From Diphasiastrum complanatum (lineage: Eukaryota > Streptophyta > Lycopodiopsida > Lycopodiales > Lycopodiaceae), in assembly GCA_029204225.1 (NCBI GenBank), contig CM055095.1, positions 14,850,049-14,914,048 of the forward strand: DNA of 64,000 nt. The letters run 5' to 3'. Below are positions 49,700-60,800 of the stretch, piece by piece. Every line of letters begins with the position of its first letter. Position 1 is the first letter of the stretch. Under the pieces are notes generated by a model. The model saw only the letters and a list, made by a program, of their open reading frames with translations. It was not told the origin of the DNA and ran no database searches. Position numbers and translations under genes: made by a program.

Positions 49700-51174
49700 A
49701 GGACATTTTTTTTGTAGCCATTGATCTAAACATAAATAAGCAAGTACACAATGGCTCCTTACCCAAGGTAATGGTGTAGATGTTCCCCACCATACTACTG
49801 TCAAAACTCTCCAACACATATACTTATTTATGTTTAGATCAACAATCTATTTGACATGTGCATTCAATGCCCAGGCCCACTCGATTCTCTCCTTTGCAAA
49901 TTTAGAAATGATTGATCGTCATCGAAAACCAATCCGCGAACTTGTTGGAACTGTTCATTAAAGTCTCAATTGACATCATTAATTAGTGCCTCTGCAGTCA
50001 TTTTCCCTATTAATAGCCACTGCTGTTCAAGAGGTCTGCTTCCTCTATCTTGACTCTATGCTTGTGGAGTAAAGGAATTTAGCACACCAAAACCCCAAGC
50101 AAAATGCTATAATAAGCTATATTGTGAAAACTAAGGGAAATATAATATGTATAGGTAAGCATTAATTTTTAGGAGGTACCACTACATGACAAATTGGTCC
50201 TTGTCACGAGACAACTATCTCAACTCACTGACTTGAGTGCCATCGATGTGGCACTTGTCGTTGTAGCATAAAGTTAGAAATTGGCAATTTTTAGTAAAAC
50301 AATGTATGAACTGGAAATGACTGCAAATAAACTAGGCTTATTATTGTTTTGAAGAGGATATACCTAGCACTTTTGGTTCATTTACTGTGAGAGGTCGTAA
50401 CAGTTACCTTAGTCAATCTCATCGTATGTCATTATGCAATCTAGATGAATTTGGAACTGGATATAGTGGCAAGTAGATTAGGTATCAATTATTGTATAGG
50501 ATGAGATGGATAATTTGTCACAATCAAACTCAACCAATAAAGTGGAGACTAAATGAAATTTAGAGAGAACCTTAGATGAAGAGAGGTAAGGAAGCATAAG
50601 AACTAGTGAAAGGAGGAAGTCACCATCGCATGGTAAATCATCATTTTTTATAGTGAAATGCATTGCAAGTGTTGTTGTTGTCGTGTTTGCCATCGTCTTG
50701 GTCCAAAGGAGTGTGTGTGAGTATGGGGTGAAAAGGGTATAAACATGATATCTATATATTGATGCCAATCCAAGGCCAAAAAAAATTTCATACTGTACAC
50801 AGAGTATGAAAGATGTGGATCTCTAACATCTATATATGCCAAACACATGGCAAGATATGTGCTAAAGACTTGATGCATATGACCAAATGCTTTAAAATCT
50901 CACACATAGATAGATATGCCAAATACATGACGCATATCCCTAGATACTCTATGAATATGACCAAACACTTTTAAAAATTTCTAAAGACAAAATTTTTGTG
51001 CTAATCAAAATCTTCGCTCAAATTTAGGTTTTTTGAAAAGTTAGATCATTGGTTCTTGAGAAGATTTAGGAACCTTTTAACAATGGTCTCAAACAATCGT
51101 TAGTTTGAGATGAACTTTCATATGATGGACCAACTTTTGAGATAACGTGCATAGACATTGATGGTGTGTATGTG

Positions 51175-51179
<5 letters not shown>
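49700..51179. other. Upstream of LeuRS, unassigned
   Basis: No gene recognised. The minus-strand frames at 50478-50878 lack protein-like features. Diverged copies of CCAAACACATG/CCAAATACATG occur near 50840-50930. Confidence 0.4.
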
Positions 51180-51226
<47 letters not shown>

Positions 51227-51328
51227 GCCATTGCCTTCCTCTCTTGCTAAATGCGGTAATCCACTTCTATAGATATATGTGTGCATTCTTGTTGTTTGGA
51301 TAGAGTGTATCCAGCCAGCCTTTGGAGG
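51180..51328 (+). promoter_or_regulatory. LeuRS 5' leader with (GA)n array and two short uORFs
   Basis: A GA array of about 45 bases (51180-51224) sits 105 bases before the LeuRS ATG, a common position for plant GAGA elements. Between it and the start lie ATG-CGG-TAA (51251-51259) and an eight-codon frame ATG 51277 to TAG 51303. The transcription start cannot be read from sequence, so the uORF status is inferred. Confidence 0.4.
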
Positions 51329-51855
51329 ATGGCAGCGTCTTCCCCTGCAGCAGCTCACTGCCTGATCCTTTGCAGTGCATGCCTGGCTGGTTCAAGAGGG
51401 CGCAACAATGTGGTTGTTTGTGCTGCCTACCGCCTTGGCCTGTCCATTTGCAAGAAGCAGGAGATTCAGGTCCAAGCAGGGAAGCGCCATTGCACCACAC
51501 GCAGAATTGGAGCAATCGTTGGCAGAAAACAGAACAGGCAAAGAGCGGACTTTACACCCCAGAATGCGTCACGTGCCTTTTCAAGGATTGTAGAGGAGGC
51601 AGTAGATCTCGTGAGAAGGCCCACAGTGCATTGTGAAGCTGTGACCAATTCCTCAACTGCACAAACAGAGTCTCAGGCACCAGAAGAAAGTGTTGCTTCT
51701 TCAAATGGAGCTTTAAAGATCCGGCAATATCCTTTTCAGGAAATCGAGGCGAAGTGGCAACACTTCTGGGAGAAGAATCAGACATTCAGAACTCCAGATG
51801 AAATCGACATGTCGAAGCCTAAATTTTACGCCCTTGACATGTTTCCATATCCAAG
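51329..51855 (+). CDS. EMB2369: Organellar LeuRS exon 1
   Basis: Encodes the presumed transit peptide and the start of the Rossmann fold up to ALDMFPYP, ending two bases into a Ser codon. The donor is CCAAG|GTTCTT. Without splicing the frame reads on into a hydrophobic tail and stops at 51919, which is not LeuRS-like. Confidence 0.88.
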
Positions 51856-54800
51856 GTTCTTCTATAGTGCTCTTTTCTGGAACATAGTTAAGAACGCTTT
51901 GTTATTATATTTCTTCTAATGGGTACTAATGTATGTTGTTTCAGGGCTGAAATCTGGTGCTTAATAGTTGCACAGGTTTAGCATATAAGGTGAAATCAAA
52001 ATAACATGACTTAAACCTTTATACTGTTTACAGTGTAGACTCTTGAGTGCACATCAGATGTACTTGAAATTGAAAGTCCAAACTCTACAGTAGAAACTGT
52101 AACCATAGAAACTGTGCAATTTAGCAATTGATAAGCCTACTAAGGGGCCTGCCCCACTTACAAATTAGCTAACTGCCAGTTATGTTAGTGCTAACTTGTG
52201 CCAGCTAACTGACTGGCATTTTGCTGTCCCGCCTAAAGTTATCTGCCTCAGTTCTGTTTTCTTTAACTGAGATGCTGACCCACTTACAAAGTAACTGAAG
52301 AGCAGCTATGGAGAATAGAGGTGCAGCACGAGGAGGCAAAGATGCCAGAACAGTGGATTGTGGCAGTCCGAGAGAAGAGAGGAAGGCATTTGGCAGACTA
52401 TGGCAGTTGGATTGAACACGACCCACTTACAAAGTAACTGAAGAGCAGCTATGGAGAATAGAGGTGCAGCACAAGGAGGCAAAGATGCCAGAACAGTAGA
52501 TTGTGGCAGTCCGAGAGAAGAGAGGAAGGCATTTGGCAGACTATGACAGTTGGATTGAAACTGAAGCACAAGTTAGCTTAAGGAAGGTGTTTCACAACAG
52601 TTAAGCAACATCACAAAATGAACTAGTTCAAGGTAGTGCTTATTGAATTTAACTAACTTGTGTGAGTTAACTCTAGGTGGGGCAGCACACTTCTCAGTTA
52701 GCTTCAATTAGCATAATTGGAAATCACTAACTTGTAAGTGGGGCAGGCCCCTAATATCTATCATCAAAGTGGACAACTGAAATGAAGTTATGAATTCAAG
52801 TGGCATGATGCGTTAACAGAACCAAGAACTAGCTACTACAATCTGTAATACAATGAAATTGATGCCAGTTGGATAGAAGCTCCACCGATAAACTAAAATA
52901 TTGAACTGGATATTATTCAATTTTAGTGCTCATGACCAAAACAAAGTGGCTCCAATTATGGTAGCCTGAGTTCACACGAAACATACAAGAGTATTAAAAA
53001 ACTCTGACATATCTGCTCCCCCTTCAGCTTCAAATAAAATGAGTCCCTTTGGCACTCGCAATATAGATGTTCCTCCTCGGCCTCTATGTGCAATGTTTGC
53101 CAGCTAGATAGAAAGTAACAAGGTGCCCAAATTTCTCATTTGTTGTTTTCTCTATACACAACTACCAGAATTCAACTCAGATGCTTAGAGTGGCTTAGTC
53201 CTTGCCAATGTTTTAGACTAATTTGAATTGGCCAGTTCATATTGGCCAATCGATTCAAATCGATCCTTCAGAAAATTGATTGGAAAGTTGGTTTTAGGGT
53301 TTTTAAAAAATGATAATTATATTATAAATATGTGTTACAACCTAAAACCTGCTATTTACATTTTCTTACAAAACACATAGGCCTATGTAAGCCATTAAAA
53401 TGTCTACATTCACAATCTACAAGTCCAATGTGTTCACACTGAGGCAAAAATATAAGTACATGACATTGCTTCCCTCATTAAGGAACATCGTGTGCGATAT
53501 TAAAATTGGGGTACTATGCATGCAAAGCGTGCACGCTCTCCTAGGTAGCATCAGTGAGAGGTCTATTGTGCCATGCAAGTTGCAACCAAGTACTCACATA
53601 TAAGACGGTTTTTCAGCTGTCTCTCTCTCCAGTCCGATACTTTGTCCAGGTCCGTGCATCACCTCCCGATCCTCCTAAAACAATACAAGTCCATCAGACG
53701 ACCAATTAGCACCCTCATGTAAAATGCTCTTTAAGCGTGAAACATGAAAAACAGGATGAATTTTACGATACTGAGGTAACGCTAATTTATAAGCGAAATC
53801 ATTAAGTTTTTAAACTATTTTCCAGGGTCCACAATAATGTGGAATTAACTTATAACACTTCTGTGTCTGAAGAGAAGGTGACTCCTTTGGAATTAGGAAA
53901 AATACCATGTCCCCTTCCTTGAACTCTCTTGGTGTGCGATCCTAATCAACAAATGTCTTTGCATGATCCATCGCCCGTTTCACATTTTTCTTCGCTAACT
54001 CAAGCATTTGCTGTAGGCACTTTATGAAGTTTACCTACAATAATTGGATTAGCGAGCCTAGAATCTCCTTGGTTCCAAAAGATGCAGTACTGATGCTGGT
54101 GCCATAAAAAAAAAAGTTATTGAAAAATCAGAATTTTTTCTCAGTTCTTCCCCCTCTTAACAAGCAAACAGCCTGGAATCGATAGTGATTCGCCCCATCT
54201 CTAGGCTGCAGGTGGGCTGGAGGTATAGCTGTAGTAGGGTGCCCTCCTCTAAGGATTCTTCATGCAAAATGGTCAATTCACTACCCTTAGTTCATTTTGT
54301 AGACAATCCAAAAAACTGAAAATCTTGAATTTCGAAATTTAATTTTACGTAACTTGAAATTCAATCAAAAAGCACATTTAGTATATAGGCAATTGATATC
54401 GAAAAATCAACATACTGTTCAATTCCTAATCTTACCAACATAATGTCAGTCCGGTATGCAAAGCACACAACATTAACTGCTTTTTGTCAATTCCGGAATT
54501 TTTTACATAAATTTAGGTTTTACGGAAATTGTCAGCCAAAATCACTGATTTGTGACCCAACCGTCAGGGCACATGCGTATGACCACTCAAATTGACTTTA
54601 AATCCCTTATGCATGTCAAAAACATTATCAGATTCAACATGCAACCAATCTATGCAAGCACAGTACATCAAATTAGGGAAAAAGCAAGCATGCAATCAGA
54701 ATATTGATGGATTTCGACAATTTTGCTCACAAAACTACCAAAATTTCAAACGGCCATATCTTGAGCTACAATGCACCAAATTAGGCGCTGTAAAGCACAG

Positions 54801-57800
54801 TACGAAGGGAGACCAAGTGATCAAGATGATTGACACATCAGCCTGTCACCTCAAATTCACACGTGTGAAAATAGAGCATCTGAAAATCTGTAGTAGGGTG
54901 CATTTTTACAAGGCCTATGCATGCAAAAACGTGCTAACACCTCCCCAAGCCCAAAAGTGATGTTACCAACAGTCTTACACAGTCTATTAGACTTCCGTGA
55001 AGCCTCCATATAGGTCCTAAGAAGCAGTATGGGCTGAGAACAAAGATTTCTTGATTTGTAGAAGGGCGTTTTGGTACAAACTTGATGGAGACGGAGCATA
55101 AGCCCCCGGCCACCAAATTACAGGTTTGATAGCTTGCTGGACAGGTTAAGAGGAGTACAAAACAGGTTGTAACTGTCATGCCCATGACTGGTCTCGGGTA
55201 GCGTATCCACGCTAGGGACCGGTAGACCGAGAACTCGTAAGTTAATTGTGACTATAAGGGATTTAGGGCCGGCCTAAACACTTGATGGTGGATTGGTATG
55301 GGTCTATCAGTGAGTCATTGGGGAACTGGATGACGTGGCCCAGATAGGTTGCAGAGGTGTCACAGTGCACTACTAGTGGTGCATGGGCCTGGGAGGGTAT
55401 AAGTATACCTATTGGGCTCTCACTAGTGTATGCTTGACAGCATGACTGGTGGCAGGATGCTGCTGGTGTGATGCCACACTCCTCTTTGTGATTGATCTAT
55501 AGCTTGGGGGCTAGATCCGTTCGATCTAGGTTTGGTTGAGTTGGTTTATCCACCACCAGGTTCCCTTGTGTTGCTTATGATTGGCATGCTTAGAATAGGA
55601 TCCTTGGATTGTGGACTTTATATTGGTATCAATCAGTGGAAATGCCCGTTTTTATGGCTTTTTGTTCTTTTAGTAGTGATTTAGGTGGTTTTGTGGGCTG
55701 TATTTTGCTTTTTATTGAGCCAATTTTGGCTTGAATCAGTGGAAAGCAGGAAAAGAAGCACAAAAAAGACTAATCACTGGCTGTGAGTGTTGGTGACTTT
55801 TTACAGGTTTTGCATGGGGATTCTTTGTGGAGTTGCAGGTTTTTTGTTGCATTTTCCAGCAAACTAACGGTGGTTTGCAGGTTAATGAGCCAGTAAGGCC
55901 ATCATTGTGGTGGTTTGGGTCATTTAGAAGCCTATTCTGTGTGAAGAATGGCCAAACCTGCAAATTCTGAGTTCAAAGGAAAATTGGGCAGCATCTACCC
56001 TGATTCTCAGACATAATGTAATCTAAGCCTGCTAAACTGTAAATGTATATTGCTTATGCATTTGTGAAGACAAATGGAGGTTTAAGCAAACTTAGCCACA
56101 TCCTAAAGCAATCCTTATTGCAAAAATAGCAGTTGAAGGCAATTTTTTGCATGAAGAAGGATATTTTATTCATGACTAAATCAGAGGTCAGGCTTTAGGC
56201 GCGCTCATCATCTGTAAAATCATTGGTATAAACTCTTTAAGCAAGTTATTGTCCGTTAAAAACTACGTTTTTTAGGACATTGCTTAATCGGAAAGCTTAT
56301 ACCCGAAATGACTGTAACCGAACGTAAAATTTTTCGGTTTTTGTTTGCAAATGGTGGAAATGAAATTCTTGTAAGGGGTGGCAAATGAACATTCGCCCGA
56401 CATCACTTGAACCACGATGTGTAGGAATTTCATTAGGGCAATAAATAGAAAAAACTTAATGCAAAGTCTATTCAACAATTAGCCGTTGTGATTTACAACT
56501 TGGGCTAACAACCAGAAATATTATTCCGGCGATTGAAAACCCCAAAGTTGACTATGACTGGATAAATCGTTGGTCGCTGCACAATGTCCCAAAATAAAAA
56601 AGTAAATTTCGTCGGTTTTTTGCTTTGGGTAAGACCTCCTCATGGTGGAGAACGCAACCCATAGAATTGTGATTGGGCTGAATTCCTGATGGAATTCCGT
56701 AAGGCTTTTTCGCAATTGACGAATTTTATTCGCTTTATTAACTGCTGTGGGCAATCAAGAACATGAGTTCTTCGATTTCTTTTTTTGACCAAGTGTCGTT
56801 TTTTTGGAATCAGACACGGACAAAAACGGCCCAAAAGCCTAGGATGGAAAAACTAAAATGGAACGAAAAAGTTGTTTCTTGATGTGCTTGAAGTCGTGGG
56901 TGTACGAACACTATTTGTTAAGGACAAGAAAAAGCCGGTTCATTCTTCCCCATTTCTAAATCTGTCACTGTGAACCTTACGGTGACCGTAAAGATTATGA
57001 AGAAGGGGCAAAAAAATGTATGATTTGTAATTGTTTTATGAAGTTGGATTTTGTTAATAATTCCCGAGAACTTCATATAATTGAGCTATTTTTTTGACAC
57101 TTTGATCAGGAAGTGGAGGGTCTTTGTGGAGGAAGAACCTGTGGTATGGGACGCAGGCGATTCCAAAATGAAGATCTGAAACTAACTGGATCAGTTGACC
57201 ATAGTATGGCCGTAAATCTTAGAGATGCCAAATACTATCGGTCATAAAACGGGTGTTTTGTCCGAAATTTGAGATATTGGTCATGACCCCTTTTTTAGGA
57301 TATCTCAAATTTACAAAATCGGAAACCCAATAAGCTATTTCTTTATAAAGAATATGTTGGTGAATTTCTTAACACATTAATTAACCCGATTTTTTGTGAT
57401 TTCTTGGAAGGTAATTTTGATTACCCGTTGACCTAACGATATCACAGAAATGGTTATAAAATTGTTTTCTAAAATTGTTTTCTCTACTTAAATCTTCAAG
57501 AAATCCTTTTCTGATTTACGGGTTAATTCTCAAGCTTGGTAACCAAGAAGATCTTTGGTTTAGTCACTATGTTGGGACATCATTGGTATTTGCTTACAAT
57601 GATGCAACACTTCTTTTGGCTTTTAAGATTTTCTCGAATCCCTTCGTAGACTCTTCTCTTGGGCAAATCTCAAATGATCTGCACCCCTTGGAAACTCGTG
57701 GCATTTCCTGTTAAAAAGGGGGAGAAGTAGGAAGAAAAGAGAATTATCAAGGAGAAACATCGGTCAAAGATTCAAGGAGGAATATGTTATATCGATGATG

Positions 57801-60800
57801 GACCTGTTTTATGAATCAGAAATGATAGGATATTTAGATATTACAGAAATCCTTTATGGACTATAGTAGATATCTAGTTTGAAGATTTAAAGGGGGGAAA
57901 TTTAGAAAGTACTCTTGCGGTAGAAAAGTGGCTAATAACAAGTCCGATTGATTTGTGTCAGAACTTGGAATTTTATTGCAAGATGGGAGTTTGTTGAAAA
58001 CTGTTTCTTGCTGGGAATAGTCAACTTGATCTTAGTATGGACTGAGATCCGTGGGTTGATGCAAGGAATGAAATTCATGCTAGCAATATATTCTTTTGAG
58101 TTAATCTCCGATTGAGATTTTGGATGTGAAATAGCAATCTTTGAGAAATATTCTCTTAGAGGATAACCAAGTTACAGGATTCTCGGTTATGAAAGTGTTG
58201 TTTTGTGTACAGATCATGAGTTATCTGTAGAGATATGCTATGTAGTGAATCTTTGTGGGATCATTAAAACCTTTTGTACAAACTTTTAATCCTGTGGATC
58301 TACAAAGTATTCCATGAACTAAGTTTATTTGCATGCATAAACTTGTTGTTGGTACATAGGCATATTGATGAGAAACTAGAGATGACTATGAACTTAACGT
58401 TCTTCTAATCATTGGTAGTTGCCTTCTTTTATTGAGTATAGGACAAGAATTCGATGAATTATGATTGACGAATCCTAGTTCAGATTCTAGTTATACTTGA
58501 TCGTTTAAAGGAAGGATTACTTGCGTGATCAGAAGATTAGTTAAAATATATTTTGGCAATCTCCTCGGAGAGGATGTTACCCTTGATGGAGATTGAGTTA
58601 TAGTAAGCATTTGGCTACCGGTTATGGCCCGTTTATGCTTATGTACAAATTTGAGCCTAGGTCACCCATTGTGGTTGAGACTCGGTCGATCAAGTTTCAG
58701 AAAGTAGCGGATTTCTTACTTGATATGTAGGAAATGCTACGGTTTGCACGTGAGAATGTTTAGTGTACCCAGGATGGGGACCGACATTATGCAAGTATGA
58801 AAAGATCATCGAGAGACTTCCAAGTGGGGGGTTGGGTATTTTTTTGAGAATCTCGAAGGATTCTAGTGTAATGCGTACCGACAAGCATTACAAATTGTCC
58901 CCTAAATAGAGAGGACTATATCAGATCTTGAAAAAGATCTTATCCTTAGCTTACCAATTGGAACTCCCGGATGGATCGCAAGTGCATCCCGTATTTCACG
59001 TTAGTCGTCTCAAAAAGAGGCTACGTAAAGGAGAGCATCTTGGATCTGGAGATCAGTTGGACCTGTTGGATGAGTCATCAGGTGTATCTCGTCTTGAACC
59101 CGAAAAGATCTTGGTTACAAGAACTAAGCGATTGAGAAATCGTATAGTTACCGAGCATCTGGTTCGATGGAGGGGATGTACAGACGATGACGATTCATGG
59201 GAACAGGAAGGAAGCCTAAGGAGGAACTTTCCCAGTTTTAAGTTCTGAGGTCAGAACTTGAATAAGGGAGGAAGAATGTCATGCCCATGACTGGTCTCAG
59301 GTAGCGTATCCACGCTAGGGATCGGGAGACCGACAACCCGTAAGTTAATTGTGACTATAAGGGATTTAGAGCCGGCCTAAACACTTGATGGTGGATTGGT
59401 ATGGGTCTATCAGTGAGTCATTGGGGAACTGGATGACGTGGCCCAGATAGGCTGCAGAGGTGTCACAGTGCACTACTAGTGGTGCATGGGCCTTGGAGGG
59501 TATAAGTATACCTATTGGGCTCTCACTAGTGTATGCTTGACAGCATGACTGGTGGCAGGATGTTGTTGGTGTAATGTCACACTCCTCTTTGTGATTGATC
59601 TATAGCTTGGGGGCTAGATCCGTTCGATCTAGGTTTGGTTGGGTTGGTTTATCCACCACCAGGTTCCCTTGTGTTGCTTGTGATTGGCATGCTTAGAATA
59701 GGATCCTTGAATTGTGGACTTTATAGTAACAATTCCCAACATGATCCCCTTGTGGATTGAGAGCGATCCATCCCCCAAAAATCACCAAAAAAGACTATTT
59801 CGGCCTTCTGCAATGTCAATTCACCGAAATCTTGGCTCTAACTTCAGGGACAGCTTGACTTTGATTCAACTTTTGGCAAGCTCTACAAGGCGTTTTACAG
59901 CAGCCTACTATCCAACTTTATGAAAAATCTTGCAAACATGATGATTTTTGACAATTTTCCGGTTTTTTCTTCAATACAAAGTGGAAATTCATGACATGCA
60001 ACTCTTTCTCACACACACGCAACTCAATTTACAGGATTATAGCCATCCACATGATCTGATCTTGCTGGATTTTAGCTCTTACTATCAATTTATAGTCAAA
60101 AATCATGAAAAACAAGCAATTTCTGACCAAAAACATAGCCTAGAACCGTAAATCATGAAAATAACCGACATGCATCATTAGTTCCATCATTAATGATCCC
60201 TAGAATGAAAGTAGAACCAAAAATTTTGACCTACATAAGCAAAAACTCCAAAAAAGCAAACTGGCTTCCAGGGACAATCTTCCATAAATCCCTAGAGAAA
60301 GTCGAAAGAGACGGATCTTAATGACATGCAAATGGAAATTGGGAGAATTCACCCACTTGGAATCTTGTTCTCCACCTGGATGAGAATACCAATTGATCCA
60401 CACCAAAATTTGATGAAAAGCTACACCACTCCAAGTTCTCCGATCTTCGTAAGCCTTGCTCTGATACCAATGTAAGAGAAAGCTCCTCAAGATCGTGCTT
60501 AGAAGTCGAAACACAAGATAACACACTATGGAGTAAACCACCCAACCAAGTAGAAGTAACCGATCAATCTCCATAAGCTTCACCCCCGAGCCAAGGAATA
60601 GGAAGCAAGAGTAGAGTGAGAGGACCTAGCAATGAATCACCACAAGAATAATGGAGTAGAGCGAGTTTCTAGGGTATATATAGGCCCAAATCCTTCCTAT
60701 GCATGCAGTCATGCAAGGCCTAAACTCCCCAATTGAGAAATTCCATTGCTATTGATACTCCACACATGCATTGACTGTCCTGAACCACGTACTTCTCCAA

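Larger units (their letters stand above)
55174..59725 (+). mobile_element. Ty3/gypsy chromovirus, internally deleted, in LeuRS intron 1
   Basis: Two 449-bp LTRs with a 5-bp target duplication enclose 3.65 kb. A PBS-like TTGGTATCAATCAG follows the 5' LTR (55623). Only the integrase tail is readable, from about 58590: [29 protein letters not shown], then [21 protein letters not shown] chromodomain-like end follows ([20 protein letters not shown]) to TGA 59246. A polypurine tract AAGGGAGGAAGAA precedes the 3' LTR. Gag, protease and RT are not recognisable at 55640-58560, so the copy cannot move on its own. Confidence 0.92.

Noticed and set aside
50478-50878. Minus-strand frames upstream of LeuRS
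   Set aside because: Overlapping chance frames with no conserved motif.
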